The position numbers and the translations under genes are program-made. From assembly GCF_027587025.1 (NCBI RefSeq), contig NZ_JAPPTI010000002.1:248001-312000 (forward strand): DNA of 64,000 bases. Reading direction: 5' to 3'. The stretch comes from Vibrio sp. LaRot3 (GTDB lineage Bacteria > Pseudomonadota > Gammaproteobacteria > Enterobacterales > Vibrionaceae). The notes beneath the pieces were generated by a model. It worked only from the letters and a program-made list of their open reading frames with translations, was not told the origin of the DNA and made no database searches. Below are positions 51,990 through 61,825 of this stretch, piece after piece; within the stretch, counting starts at the first letter, position 1; each line of letters begins with the position of its first letter.

Positions 51990-53384
51990 TTATAGTGCTT
52001 TCGCGATTGCGTCTACGCTATCTTTCGCATCACCGAACAACATTTGTGTGTTCTCTTTAAAGAACAGTGGGTTTTGTACACCCGCATAACCCGTATTCAT
52101 TGAGCGTTTAAATACGATAACGTCTTTCGCATTCCAAACTTCAAGAACCGGCATGCCTGCGATTGGGCTGTTTGGATCTTCAAGAGCAGCAGGGTTAACC
52201 GTATCGTTAGCACCGATAACAAGAACCGTGTCTGTTTCGCTCAGGTCATCGTTGATTTCGTCCATTTCTAGCACGATATCATAAGGTACTTTAGCTTCAG
52301 CAAGTAGAACGTTCATGTGACCCGGTAGACGACCCGCAACTGGGTGAATACCAAAGCGTACGTTAACACCTTGTGCGCGAAGCTTTTCAGTAATTTCGTG
52401 CACCGGGTACTGCGCTTGTGCTACTGCCATACCGTATCCCGGAGTGATAATCACTGACTTAGAGTTCTTCAGCATATCCGCCACGTCTTCAGCATTGGTT
52501 TCGCGGTGCTCGCCGTATTCAACATCGCCAGATACAACCACTTCTTGACCAAAGCCACCAGCGATCACACTGATAAAGGAACGGTTCATGGCTTTACACA
52601 TGATGTAAGAAAGAATCGCACCTGACGAACCGACCAATGCACCTGTTACGATCAATAGGTCGTTCGCTAGCATGAAACCAGCTGCGGCTGCTGCCCAACC
52701 TGAGTATGAGTTCAGCATTGACACAACTACTGGCATATCCGCACCACCAATAGAGGCAACAAGGTGGTAACCAAATGCAAATGCGATAAGCGTCATAACA
52801 ATCAGTGCGAACATGCTGCCATCTGCTTTAACGAAGTGGATCATAAGCAGAGTTGAGATAACGATCGCAGCAAGGTTCATTTTGTGCTTGTGAGGTAGGT
52901 TCAGCGGAGAAGAGCTGATGATACCGCGCAGTTTACCAAATGCTACGATTGAACCAGTAAAGGTTACCGCACCGATGAATACACCGAGGAACACTTCGAT
53001 TAAGTGAATCACGTGCTCTGCGTGGATACCGGCTGGGTCAACGGATACCGGCGCAGGTGGCGCAAGGTAGCTGTTAAAACCAACTAGAACGGCTGCCATA
53101 CCAACGAAGCTGTGCAAAATAGCAACAAGCTCAGGCATTTCAGTCATTTCAACTTTTTTCGCGTAGTGGATACCAATACCACCACCAATAACCATCGCGA
53201 TGATTACCCAAGCGAAACCTTCCGCTGACGGGCTAAAGATCGTCGCGATCAACGCGATCGCCATACCGATGATACCGTAGTAGTTACCCGCTCGCGCAGA
53301 TTCTTGCTTCGATAGACCCGCTAGGCTGAGAATAAAGAAAACAGCAGCAACAATGTAAGCTGCTTGTACTAGTCCTGCAGACAT
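51990..53384 (-). CDS. pntB: NAD(P) transhydrogenase subunit beta
   Basis: 464 residues. Eight or nine membrane helices form the proton channel (domain II), followed by the NADP(H)-binding domain III with [20 protein letters not shown] and [20 protein letters not shown]. It pairs with PntA to drive NADPH formation using the proton gradient. It lies 12 bp after pntA with its own ribosome site. Length equals E. coli PntB within a few residues. Confidence 0.96.
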   Translation of the reverse strand: MSAGLVQAAYIVAAVFFILSLAGLSKQESARAGNYYGIIGMAIALIATIFSPSAEGFAWVIIAMVIGGGIGIHYAKKVEMTEMPELVAILHSFVGMAAVLVGFNSYLAPPAPVSVDPAGIHAEHVIHLIEVFLGVFIGAVTFTGSIVAFGKLRGIISSSPLNLPHKHKMNLAAIVISTLLMIHFVKADGSMFALIVMTLIAFAFGYHLVASIGGADMPVVVSMLNSYSGWAAAAAGFMLANDLLIVTGALVGSSGAILSYIMCKAMNRSFISVIAGGFGQEVVVSGDVEYGEHRETNAEDVADMLKNSKSVIITPGYGMAVAQAQYPVHEITEKLRAQGVNVRFGIHPVAGRLPGHMNVLLAEAKVPYDIVLEMDEINDDLSETDTVLVIGANDTVNPAALEDPNSPIAGMPVLEVWNAKDVIVFKRSMNTGYAGVQNPLFFKENTQMLFGDAKDSVDAIAKAL

Positions 53385-53396
53385 TCCTTGTTACTC

Positions 53397-54953
53397 CTAT
53401 TTATCTTTACGGAACATTTCAAGCATACGCTTGGTGACGGTGAAACCACCGAAAATATTAATACTCGCTATCAATACGGCGATGAACGCAAGGAACGTGA
53501 CGACGCCATTTCCTTGGCCAATCTGTAGCAAAGCACCGACAACGATGATGCCTGAAATGGCATTAGTTACCGACATAAGCGGAGTATGCAGTGCATGTGT
53601 AACGTTCCAAACTACGTAGTAACCCACCACACAAGCCAATACGAATACAGTGAAGTGCGCTAAGAATGCAGCTGGAGCAACCGATGCAATCCAACCGAAG
53701 GCTGCAACACCAGCAACAATACCGATGTACTTCTTAACTGGCGAGGTCGGCTCTTCCACTTTTGGAGCTGGTGCTGGCGCTTCTGCAGGTTTTTGCTCTG
53801 GTTGAGCCGAAACTTGGATAGGTGGCGCAGGCCAAGTAACCTCACCCTCTTTCACGACAGTGACACCGCGTAGAACTACATCTTCAAAGTTGATATCGAT
53901 GTTGCCATCTTTCTCTTTGCTAAGCAGTTTCATTAAGTTAACGAGGTTAGTTGCGTAAAGCTGTGAAGATTGAGTTGGAAGACGACCAACCATATCGGTA
54001 TAACCCACAACTTTCACGCCGTTTGCAGTTGTTACAACTTGGTCAGCGACTGTGTATTCACAGTTACCACCATTTGCGGCTGCAAGGTCAACAATCACAC
54101 TGCCTGCTTTCATGCTATCTACCATTTCTTTGGTAATTAGCGTCGGCGCAGGACGACCAGGAATTAGCGCTGTTGTAACGATGATATCAACGTCTTTAGC
54201 TTGAGCAGCATACAGCTCTTCAGCTTTCTTGTTGAACTCATCTGACATTTCTTTTGCATAGCCGTCACCAGCGCCAGTGTCTTCCTCAAAATCAACTTCA
54301 AGGAACTCTGCACCCATTGACTGAACTTGCTCTTTTACTTCTGGGCGCACATCAAATGCGCGAACAATTGCGCCAAGGCTACCAGCAGCGCCGATAGCAG
54401 CAAGACCTGCAACACCAGCACCGGCAACAAGTACCTTCGCCGGCGGCACTTTACCTGCAGCGGTAATTTGACCTGTAAAGAAACGTCCAAATTCGTGTGC
54501 AGCTTCAACGACTGCGCGGTAACCGGCAATGTTAGCCATAGAAGACAGTGCATCAAGTGCTTGAGCACGAGAGATACGCGGCACAGCATCCATTGCAAGT
54601 ACGTTAATGTTCTTGCTTGAAAGCTTCTCCATAAGCTCTGGATTCTGAGCTGGCCAAATAAAGCTAACGAGAGTTGCCCCTTCTTTAATAAGAGCAAGCT
54701 CGTCAGAGCCTTGTTCAGCATCAATAACAGGCGCGTTTACTTTAAAGATGATGTCTGATTGCCAGACTTCTTCAGTAGAAACAACCTTCGCCCCTGCGGC
54801 TTCAAAAGAGGCGTCGTCAAAACTAGCCAACTCCCCTGCATGAGTTTCGACAACCACGTCGAAGCCCAGTTTAATTAGCTGCTCAACCGATTTCGGAGAG
54901 GCAGCTACTCGCGTTTCACCTGCGAGTATTTCTTTTGGCACACCAATTTGCAT
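53397..54953 (-). CDS. pntA: NAD(P) transhydrogenase subunit alpha
   Basis: 518 residues. Domain I binds NAD(H): [20 protein letters not shown], the Rossmann [20 protein letters not shown] and the [15 protein letters not shown] loop. An Ala/Pro-rich linker ([17 protein letters not shown]) leads to three or four C-terminal membrane helices. First gene of the pntAB operon. Located in the inner membrane with the active site in the cytoplasm. The 294-bp upstream region would hold the promoter. Confidence 0.96.
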   Translation of the reverse strand: MQIGVPKEILAGETRVAASPKSVEQLIKLGFDVVVETHAGELASFDDASFEAAGAKVVSTEEVWQSDIIFKVNAPVIDAEQGSDELALIKEGATLVSFIWPAQNPELMEKLSSKNINVLAMDAVPRISRAQALDALSSMANIAGYRAVVEAAHEFGRFFTGQITAAGKVPPAKVLVAGAGVAGLAAIGAAGSLGAIVRAFDVRPEVKEQVQSMGAEFLEVDFEEDTGAGDGYAKEMSDEFNKKAEELYAAQAKDVDIIVTTALIPGRPAPTLITKEMVDSMKAGSVIVDLAAANGGNCEYTVADQVVTTANGVKVVGYTDMVGRLPTQSSQLYATNLVNLMKLLSKEKDGNIDINFEDVVLRGVTVVKEGEVTWPAPPIQVSAQPEQKPAEAPAPAPKVEEPTSPVKKYIGIVAGVAAFGWIASVAPAAFLAHFTVFVLACVVGYYVVWNVTHALHTPLMSVTNAISGIIVVGALLQIGQGNGVVTFLAFIAVLIASINIFGGFTVTKRMLEMFRKDK

Positions 54954-55182
54954 AGCTATTCCTTGACTATTGGCACAATGATTATTCAGTTTTTATCTAA
55001 CGGATGTATGAAATACAAGCATTTTGTAATAAAAACACAAAATTTCATTACATATAACCGAAAGTGATGGTGTATTTTGCAATTTTGACTGAAATGAAAC
55101 AACAGCCTTAGATGTGAACAGAGGTCAAACCAGATCGCAAAAACAGAAGAAAAAACAGTAAATTACAGTTTGTTCCAAACAA

Positions 55183-55213
55183 AAAGAACCATCAGCATAA
55201 CTGCTAATGGTTC
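55183..55213 (-). terminator. Terminator
   Basis: GAACCATCAGCA / TGCTAATGGTTC stem with a 4-base loop and an A-run on the plus strand, so it ends the leftward HlyU-like transcript. Confidence 0.85.
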
Positions 55214-55247
55214 TCAAATTTATGACATCTATCAAGCTGTGGTGAAT

Positions 55248-55526
55248 CTAATCGAAAATTTTCTCACCCATTTGATCGATGAACATTTGCGCTTTTTTGA
55301 GCATAAATTCATCGGCGTCTGATTGACTAGATAATACGTCTGAGCGAATAAAACGGTGTGATTTCACTTCACCATCTATCTCTTTTTCAATGCGTCCGGC
55401 AATGCGGTACTGGCCCGATTCGTTGATCGCTTCTTGGTAAATCAAAAAGCCTTTGTACTCGATAGGTTCAACAATGGGTTGCGGCTTTTCTTTGTTGCCG
55501 CCAAACAAGCGAGAGAATAAACCCAC
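55248..55526 (-). CDS. HlyU-family (PF10115 type) small protein
   Basis: 92 residues: MGLFSRLFGGNKEKPQ then IEYKGFLIYQEAINESGQYR and GEVKSHRFIRSDVLSSQSDA. This matches the small PF10115 family named HlyU, which is not the ArsR-type HlyU that regulates haemolysin in vibrios. Annotated as a transcriptional regulator by name transfer, but no DNA-binding motif is visible. It is 10 bp after the ComFB-like gene and cotranscribed with it. Confidence 0.8.
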   Translation of the reverse strand: MGLFSRLFGGNKEKPQPIVEPIEYKGFLIYQEAINESGQYRIAGRIEKEIDGEVKSHRFIRSDVLSSQSDADEFMLKKAQMFIDQMGEKIFD

Positions 55527-55536
55527 TCTAGCTCCT

Positions 55537-55902
55537 TTAATTTGTTTTCTTTAAGATTGGTTTTTCAAACCATTCAAGCTCAGCGTCTTCATCAAAACGC
55601 GGCTTATTAAATATCACAGGGAATTCATCTTGGCGATTCTTACGTCGATCGTCAACAATCATAGTTTTTGCGGCCTCGACGGCGGTTTCAGCGTACTGCT
55701 TGAGAGTAACTAACCTGTCTTCAGAGAGTGTTGAGAGAAAATCAATGTCGTGTCTTATATAGACAGGCTTTAATTGAATAAGTGCAAGACAAGCAAGATC
55801 AGCCAACTGATCATGATCGAAATGCTCTGCGTATTCGGGAGTACCAAGCACTTGCCCTACTAACGTTTCCATATAGTTATGTACATCGACACTAATCTGC
55901 AT
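55537..55902 (-). CDS. ComFB-domain protein, possible c-di-GMP receptor
   Basis: 121 residues from the ATG at 55902 (AGGAG 8 bp upstream). The ComFB pattern is present: VDVHNYMETLVGQVL at the start, DLACLALIQLKPVYIRHD in the middle. ComFB proteins were first linked to late competence in Bacillus, and some bind cyclic dinucleotides. Its neighbours include two diguanylate cyclases, which fits a c-di-GMP receptor role by context. The zinc cysteines of Bacillus ComFB are absent. Operon with the HlyU-family gene. Confidence 0.78.
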   Translation of the reverse strand: MQISVDVHNYMETLVGQVLGTPEYAEHFDHDQLADLACLALIQLKPVYIRHDIDFLSTLSEDRLVTLKQYAETAVEAAKTMIVDDRRKNRQDEFPVIFNKPRFDEDAELEWFEKPILKKTN

Positions 55903-56157
55903 ACATTGCACTCCTGCAACAATTTATAAATACACAATAATTCAGTAAGTTACTATTCAAGTGTAAACCAAAACAAGGATCTTAGATTAAAGAAATCCTA
56001 GTTAAGATTCATCCGTTCCGCTCAAATATTATCAATAGTCTACGTTACAGCGCATTTTTCAGTCACAAACAGAGCAAAAGACTTGGAAAATCATCAAATA
56101 ACAGTATGCTTACAGGCTGGTCCAATTTTATTTTCACCTGCAGTCAAGGCCTAGTTC

Positions 56158-57393
56158 ATGTCATTCTCTTTAGTAACTGCGAGTTGGTTTCGTTTAACGT
56201 TCCCTCTGTTGTTGTTACTGATGATAGCCCTTGGGGTTAATAACGTTACTTCACTTATTGAAGCTAATAGCGGCGTAAGCACCAATCTGCCTTACGTACT
56301 TTTTGTATCTGTCATTTTGCTTAGCCACGTGTTTAAGCAAAGTCGCTGTGCAATGGTCTCTACCGCCATGCTTGTGGCGTATTGGGTTGTGCAACACCGC
56401 TTACAAAGCCCTTTGTCTACAGGCACAACTCTGCTCGAATTATCCCTACTTGCCATTTTACTGCCTATCTGTTGCTTTGTTGTATATTGCTTTAAAGACA
56501 GTAGCTTACGTAGTCGAAGTTATCTAATCTACGTGGTGACGCTGTCACTTATGGCGCTATGGAGCAAGCTTATCCTGACCCATTTTTATGAAGGTGGGTT
56601 TACCGCAATCGATTATAGTTACTTACAAGCCGTTGAAGAGATTTCTTTATTGCCTTTCCTGCTTGTGCTTTATTTAAGCTCGTTAACCCTTATTGCTGCA
56701 ATTCGGGTTTTAAAAGCGAATCTAATCCTCGATGCGATCATCTATTCTGCAATGCTGACTGCATCGGCAACCTTTATCTTTTTTGATGTTGCGTACATAT
56801 CAAGCACCCTATTCAGTGTGTCTGGTATCCTGCTGTTGGTGTATTTAATGTCGGCCAGTTACGAGCTAGCATTTAACGATCGTTTGACCAATATTCCAGG
56901 TCGTCTGGCACTTGAGTCTGATTTAAAACACCTCGGTCGCAAGTTCACCATCGCGATGCTCGACATCGATCACTTTAAATCTTTCAATGATACCTACGGT
57001 CACGACACTGGCGATGACGTACTGAAACTTGTGGCGAGTAAATTGACGGAAACAGGCGGGAAAGCATCTGTCTATCGCTATGGCGGCGAGGAATTTACCG
57101 TGTTGTTTAAAGGTAAATACGTTGATGACGCAATGGAGTATTTAGAGGAACTGCGAGAATCGATCGCCTCTTACGAAATGGTGGTGCGTAATAACGCCTC
57201 TCGTCCTAAGGATGACAAAACCGGCAGTAAACAGCGCGGAAAGAATAAAGCGACTAAAACGGTTTCTTTGACGGTAAGTATCGGCGCGTGTGACAGCAGC
57301 GAAGATCGTAAAGTAGAGAACATTATTAAAGCGGCTGACGAAGCGCTCTATAAAGCGAAGAAAGGCGGTCGTAACCGAGTGGTTGCCGCCTAA
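56158..57393 (+). CDS. Membrane-bound diguanylate cyclase (GGDEF)
   Basis: 411 residues. Six to eight N-terminal membrane helices (about 10-235) act as the sensor. A GGDEF domain (about 240-410) has MLDIDHFKSFNDTYGHDTGDD and the active motif YGGEEF. The RxxD inhibitory site that normally precedes it by five residues is not present. A basic insert (SRPKDDKTGSKQRGKNK) lies between the motif and the last conserved stretch. It should make c-di-GMP. Its end overlaps the convergent outer-membrane gene by 4 bp. Contains a matS site. Confidence 0.9.
   Translation: MSFSLVTASWFRLTFPLLLLLMIALGVNNVTSLIEANSGVSTNLPYVLFVSVILLSHVFKQSRCAMVSTAMLVAYWVVQHRLQSPLSTGTTLLELSLLAILLPICCFVVYCFKDSSLRSRSYLIYVVTLSLMALWSKLILTHFYEGGFTAIDYSYLQAVEEISLLPFLLVLYLSSLTLIAAIRVLKANLILDAIIYSAMLTASATFIFFDVAYISSTLFSVSGILLLVYLMSASYELAFNDRLTNIPGRLALESDLKHLGRKFTIAMLDIDHFKSFNDTYGHDTGDDVLKLVASKLTETGGKASVYRYGGEEFTVLFKGKYVDDAMEYLEELRESIASYEMVVRNNASRPKDDKTGSKQRGKNKATKTVSLTVSIGACDSSEDRKVENIIKAADEALYKAKKGGRNRVVAA
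56536..56548. promoter_or_regulatory. matS site
   Basis: GTGACGCTGTCAC is an exact match to GTGACRNYGTCAC, inside the diguanylate cyclase gene, 18 kb right of dif. Confidence 0.85.
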
Positions 57394-58370
57394 TCCTGAT
57401 TAAAGAACAGCACAATACTGCCACCTTTTAGCTTACTACCATAATTGATGTTGAGTCCTATACCGATATTATCTATCCAGTCAGACTTAAAAGGTGGCGT
57501 CATTAGCCAACCTACCGACGTTTCATAGTAGTAGTGCGTACCGAATGGATTCTCGCTGTCCCCGCCTAAATCGACTCGACGAACACTTGAGAAGAGCGAT
57601 TGTACGCTGCGTCCCCACTTCGCGACGTTGTAATAGATTTCTGCTCCATTAGCAACATACCAACCCTCGGGGTTGCCTACTTGTCCGAAATTCGCATCGC
57701 CCCAACCTTTGCCATAAAAATAGTGAGCAGAGCTGCTCGCGTTCCAACTGCCCCATTCTGTGTCATGGTTATACTTGAGCGTTACATGTGGCTCTATGGT
57801 TGCAGCCCATGCTGTAGTGTTAAACATTAGCCCATCTAAGAAAGGTTTAAAGAACTGCTTGGTTAGGTCTGTTCTATAGTCATGTTCATTTCGAAAATGC
57901 TGTAGGTGCACACCTAAGCCGGGCGTTACTTGCCACGCATCATTAATTTGATATTGATAGCGGTATGCTGCGTAGCCACCTAGCACTGTTTCACGTTGAT
58001 AATCATCTTCGATGCCATCATATATTTCCACATCTTGACGAGACACCAAAGCGGAGAAACGCATGAATAGCTGGGATTTATGGATGCTATCCTCATCGCT
58101 AAGCTCGTATGTATAAGGTAACGCAGATACCGCAAACTGCTGACGCAAATTGATCGAGTCAGCAGAGCCTAAATTCTCGTTTTGTAGATTAAACCATTCA
58201 TTTGGGTCAAAATCGTGCACACCAAATGTGACAACGTCACTATCTGTCATCACAATTGCTGCTGAAAATGCTTGTTCTAAATAGGTTTGGACTTCTTTGT
58301 AGCCTTGCGCGTTTGCTGACATAGGAAGTAAAGCAGCAAACGCAGCAACCAATTTGGTCTGTTTATTCAT
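57390..58370 (-). CDS. Outer-membrane beta-barrel (solitary autotransporter-like domain, Omp_AT)
   Basis: 326 residues. A signal peptide ends at MSANA. A barrel with many alternating strands closes with NIGIGLNINYGSKLKGGSIV and FFNQD. It resembles the solitary outer-membrane autotransporter-like barrels of vibrios (PF11557), with no passenger domain. Function unknown. It sits between two c-di-GMP genes, just downstream of the leftward response-regulator cyclase, and a matS site lies within it. Confidence 0.78.
   Translation of the reverse strand: MNKQTKLVAAFAALLPMSANAQGYKEVQTYLEQAFSAAIVMTDSDVVTFGVHDFDPNEWFNLQNENLGSADSINLRQQFAVSALPYTYELSDEDSIHKSQLFMRFSALVSRQDVEIYDGIEDDYQRETVLGGYAAYRYQYQINDAWQVTPGLGVHLQHFRNEHDYRTDLTKQFFKPFLDGLMFNTTAWAATIEPHVTLKYNHDTEWGSWNASSSAHYFYGKGWGDANFGQVGNPEGWYVANGAEIYYNVAKWGRSVQSLFSSVRRVDLGGDSENPFGTHYYYETSVGWLMTPPFKSDWIDNIGIGLNINYGSKLKGGSIVLFFNQD
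58228..58240. promoter_or_regulatory. matS site
   Basis: GTGACAACGTCAC is an exact match to GTGACRNYGTCAC, inside the outer-membrane barrel gene. Confidence 0.85.
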
Positions 58371-58402
58371 GGATGAGTATTGCTTAACACATCATCAGTC
58401 AT

Positions 58403-59347
58403 CTAATCCATAGATGGCTGATAAATTATAAAACGATTTCTTCCTTGGTTCTTCGCTTGATATAACGCGGTATCCGCTTTTTGATACATGGACTCAGGCG
58501 TCTCATGGCCTGTGGGATACAAACAAACGACACCTTGTGACACTGTAACACACCCTGCTACTTGGCTATGTTCATGACGTATTGCCAGTTGAGCAATGGT
58601 CGTTTGAATACGAGCAGCATGTTCCTTTGCTTGATGTTCATCGGTATGACCAAGCAAAACAACAAACTCTTCACCACCATAGCGCCCAACAACCTCGCCG
58701 TTACGGCTGAATAGTTCTTTAAGCGCCCCCGCCACTTCAATCAGGCACTTGTCACCTTCTGTATGACCGTAATTGTCGTTGAACAATTTGAAGTAGTCTA
58801 CATCCATAAGTATCACGCTCAAAGGCATTTCATGCCTACCATGAACGGAAATCATTTCTTTAAGCTTCTTGTCAGTGTCTCGACGGTTGCGAACCTTAGT
58901 GAGACCATCTTCACTAGCGAGTTTTTCAAGCTCTTGGTTCACTCGCGCTAGATCAGCGGTTTTTTGATTAAGCTGGCGACGCATAAAAGCAATACGCTGC
59001 ATTGCGACTAACTTGGCTTGCAATACGATCTTATCTACTGGCTTTATGAGATAATCATCCCCACCTGCCTCGATGGCTTCTGCTATCATTGTGGGAGCAT
59101 CGTGAGAGCTTAAGAAAATGATCGGAATCCACTCTGGGAATTGTCGGCGAATTTCTTTTGAAACCTCAAAGCCATTCATATCTGGCATGGTAATGTCGAG
59201 TAACACCAGATCGGGTGAAAACTCACTATAACGCTCTAGCGCTTCGTGCCCTGAAGCAGCCATCTCGACGTTATGGCCGAGTTGCTTAAGCCTTACTGCT
59301 AACTGCATGCGTTCCATTTGTACATCGTCAACCAGCATTATTTTCAT
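58403..59347 (-). CDS. Response regulator-diguanylate cyclase (REC-GGDEF)
   Basis: 314 residues from the ATG at 59347; a TTG 21 bp upstream has the better ribosome site (AAGGGA) and would add seven residues. The receiver domain (IMLVDDVQMERMQ; phospho-Asp in LVLLDITMPDMNG; Lys in LIKPVDK) connects by a coiled coil (MRRQLNQKTADLARVNQELE) to a GGDEF domain with MDVDYFKLFNDNYGH and RYGGEEF. The inhibitory site reads RNGE instead of RxxD. Phosphorylation should activate c-di-GMP synthesis. No partner kinase is adjacent. Confidence 0.92.
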   Translation of the reverse strand: MKIMLVDDVQMERMQLAVRLKQLGHNVEMAASGHEALERYSEFSPDLVLLDITMPDMNGFEVSKEIRRQFPEWIPIIFLSSHDAPTMIAEAIEAGGDDYLIKPVDKIVLQAKLVAMQRIAFMRRQLNQKTADLARVNQELEKLASEDGLTKVRNRRDTDKKLKEMISVHGRHEMPLSVILMDVDYFKLFNDNYGHTEGDKCLIEVAGALKELFSRNGEVVGRYGGEEFVVLLGHTDEHQAKEHAARIQTTIAQLAIRHEHSQVAGCVTVSQGVVCLYPTGHETPESMYQKADTALYQAKNQGRNRFIIYQPSMD

Positions 59348-59503
59348 TGGAGTGCCCGTAGTTTGCAAAATGAGTCCCTTATACGCTTATAAATCAGCTG
59401 TTTAATAAGCATACTCTAGGTTATGCAATTCCTCCACTGAGGTTGACATTTTACGTAGAAAAATTAGGATATCGCGCTTACAACAAGTAAAGAGATCGAG
59501 ACA

Positions 59504-59941
59504 ATGTCTGACCAAACTCAAACAGAAAAACAACCAATTGATTTAGCGACAGTTTCTGCAGAACTTCGCCAAGTTATCGAATTCGATGGCGTGCCTGAAG
59601 CAATGTACGAAATGGTAACGTCAATCCATGAAGTGTCAGAAGAAGCGGTTCGCGAAGCATGGGATGAGCTTCCTAAAAGTGCGCAGAACGTTCTTGATAA
59701 CTTTGAACAGTTTCATGCACTGATCTCTGTAAGCCAGTCTTTCGCAGGCATTAACGTAATGGAAGAGTTCCCTACGTTAAACCTTCCTCAAGACATGACT
59801 GATGAGCAAAAAGAGCAGTACCGTGCTGAACTGCTAGACCAAGTTCTACACAACTGTGTTAAAGACATGGTTAAACAGCTTAAAAAAGCTCGCCGTGACC
59901 CAATTCTAAAGCGCGACTTTACTGAAGTATTTGCTAAGTAA
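59504..59941 (+). CDS. DUF3069-like hypothetical protein
   Basis: 145 residues, acidic and helical, no signal peptide. DLATVSAELRQVIEFDGVPE, then EAVREAWDELPKSAQNVLDN and a basic C-terminus (VKQLKKARRDPILKR). It fits DUF3069, found in vibrios and relatives. Monocistronic with a terminator after it. Function unknown. Confidence 0.78.
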   Translation: MSDQTQTEKQPIDLATVSAELRQVIEFDGVPEAMYEMVTSIHEVSEEAVREAWDELPKSAQNVLDNFEQFHALISVSQSFAGINVMEEFPTLNLPQDMTDEQKEQYRAELLDQVLHNCVKDMVKQLKKARRDPILKRDFTEVFAK

Positions 59942-59961
59942 TCCGCGCTTCAAGAAATACA

Positions 59962-59987
59962 AAATGCCGCTTTTCGCGGCATTTTTT
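59962..59987. terminator. Terminator between DUF3069 gene and modC
   Basis: AATGCCGC-TTTTC-GCGGCATT and T-run; A-run on the other side lets it work in both directions. Confidence 0.92.
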
Positions 59988-60005
59988 GTTTTCAACTGAA
60001 CGCTT

Positions 60006-61112
60006 TTAATAGGACAACGCAATATCTCGTTGCGTGACACTCACACCTTTGATTTGCGCATAAACACTCATGCCAACGTGCAGTTCAAGTTCATCCCTCG
60101 CCCATGCGGTGATCGTCGCCCATAAGTAACAATGGTTAGCTAACTGAAGTTTCACCGATACGCTTTGTCTATTTTGACCAAAGTGAAACGTTTCAATATC
60201 AACGATGGTGGCGTGTAATACGTTACGAATCGACGTTCTTTGTGGCTTATCGAGGATTAGAGAAACATCGTTAGAACGCACTTGCAGTCTAACTTTACTA
60301 TTCACTGGTGCTTCTACTTTTTGCACCCATAGCATCACGCTCTCAGCCAGTTCTAATCCTGACAGTGCATACTCTTCGATTTGATCAACTAAAGTCGCCT
60401 CAAAAAGAGAACTTTGGTCTGAAAATGATTGCCACGGTCGCATGGCGTTAGATGCCCATACATCTTCAATTGAACCGCTGACTTTGACTTGCCCTTGCTC
60501 GATGACGACTAGGTGTTGGGCTAGCCTGACGATCTCGTTCAAACTGTGCGTCACGTACAAAATTGGAATATTCACCGTGTTTGCTAGATGCTCTAAGAAC
60601 GGTAAGACTTCGCGTTTTCGCGGTAAATCAAGAGACGCTAGAGGCTCATCCATTAATAAAACATCCGGCTTGGAAAGCAAAGCACGACCAATCGCGACTC
60701 GTTGCTTCTCACCGCCCGATAACTCGTCTGGGTAGCGTTGCAACAGTGGCTCTAGCGCAAGTAACGATATCACTTGCGAAAAGTATTGCTCATCTTTCTC
60801 CACCACACCATAAAGCAAGTTACCTTGTACTTTATAGTGGGGAAACAAGCGCGCTTCTTGAAAGACGTAGCCGACTTTCCGTTGCCGCGTGGGTAAGTTC
60901 ACGCCTTGATTAGAGCAATACAGAAGATGGTCATTGACACGCACAATGCCACTTTCGGGAGTGCTTAGGCCGGCAACCACATTGATCAATGAGGTTTTTC
61001 CCGCCCCAGAGCGGCCAAAAATAGCCGTGATGCCACTAGAAGGAAGCGTAACATCAATATTAAATGAACTGTCACCAAGGGTTTGCTGATATTGAATCTC
61101 AATCTGACTCAT
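60006..61112 (-). CDS. modC: Molybdate ABC transporter ATPase
   Basis: 368 residues from the ATG at 61112, overlapping modB by 4 bp; a longer frame runs into modB. The ABC domain has Walker A FGRSGAGKTS, signature LSGGEKQRVAIGRAL, Walker B VLLMDEPLASLD and switch His in VTHSL. The C-terminal part (about 290-365) is a MOP domain that binds molybdate and represses transport in some homologues. It feeds molybdenum for NapA and other molybdoenzymes. The inner-membrane complex is ModB2C2. Confidence 0.95.
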   Translation of the reverse strand: MSQIEIQYQQTLGDSSFNIDVTLPSSGITAIFGRSGAGKTSLINVVAGLSTPESGIVRVNDHLLYCSNQGVNLPTRQRKVGYVFQEARLFPHYKVQGNLLYGVVEKDEQYFSQVISLLALEPLLQRYPDELSGGEKQRVAIGRALLSKPDVLLMDEPLASLDLPRKREVLPFLEHLANTVNIPILYVTHSLNEIVRLAQHLVVIEQGQVKVSGSIEDVWASNAMRPWQSFSDQSSLFEATLVDQIEEYALSGLELAESVMLWVQKVEAPVNSKVRLQVRSNDVSLILDKPQRTSIRNVLHATIVDIETFHFGQNRQSVSVKLQLANHCYLWATITAWARDELELHVGMSVYAQIKGVSVTQRDIALSY

Positions 61113-61825
61113 TGGCGAGCTCCCAATCGACGAGTAACTCGGCGAGCCATCCATTCAGATGCCAACAGGGAGCTAAGCGCTATCACAATGGAAATAATAC
61201 AAAGCCTTGCTGCTTCTAGCTCAGAGCCCGGCGTTTCAATAAAGCTGTACATTGCGAGCGGAATCGTCTGTGTTTCACCCGGAATATTAGAAACAAAGCT
61301 TATGGTCGCCCCAAATTCACCGAGACTGCGGGCAAACGCAAGCATAATACCGCTAATGATGCCGGGAATCGTCAAAGGTAAGGTAATAGTGATGAAAATA
61401 CGTAGCGGTGACGCGCCAAGCGTAGCTGCGGCTTGTTCCAGCTTTTGATCAACGCTTTCCAAGCTTAAGCGAATCGCTCTAACCATCAGGGGTAAGGCAA
61501 CAACAATGCATGCCAGTACTGCGCCCTTCCAATTAAAAGCAAAGACAATCCCGAAATAGTCATATAGCCAAGCGCCCAATAAGCCTTGTCTTCCCATCAT
61601 GATTAGCAGTAAATAGCCGATCACGACAGGGGGAAGCACCAAAGGCAAATGGATCACGCTATCGAGCAAAGATTTACCCGGAAAGTTTTTCCTCGCTAGC
61701 AACCACGCAAGGGCTACGCCAATCGGCAACAACCACACAATGGCATAGAAAGAGACTTTTAAGCTTAGTAATAACGCTTGAATTTCGTATTCAGAAAGCA
61801 ATGAACCGCCCTTATTTGAATCCAT
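61109..61825 (-). CDS. modB: Molybdate ABC transporter permease
   Basis: About 238 residues with five membrane helices. The EAA loop contact for ModC is in AAATLGASPLRIFITITLPL. The start is uncertain: the ATG at 61825 overlaps modA by 14 bp, whereas the TTG at 61801 follows an AAGGGCGG ribosome site just after the modA stop and gives MLSEYEIQALLLSL. The position between modA and modC fixes the role. Confidence 0.93.
   Translation of the reverse strand: MDSNKGGSLLSEYEIQALLLSLKVSFYAIVWLLPIGVALAWLLARKNFPGKSLLDSVIHLPLVLPPVVIGYLLLIMMGRQGLLGAWLYDYFGIVFAFNWKGAVLACIVVALPLMVRAIRLSLESVDQKLEQAAATLGASPLRIFITITLPLTIPGIISGIMLAFARSLGEFGATISFVSNIPGETQTIPLAMYSFIETPGSELEAARLCIISIVIALSSLLASEWMARRVTRRLGARQ

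Noticed and set aside
58537..58549. GTGACACTGTAAC as a fourth matS site
   Set aside because: One mismatch at a fixed base; also 3965, 21537 and 47061 have one mismatch each, so they are mentioned only as near matches.
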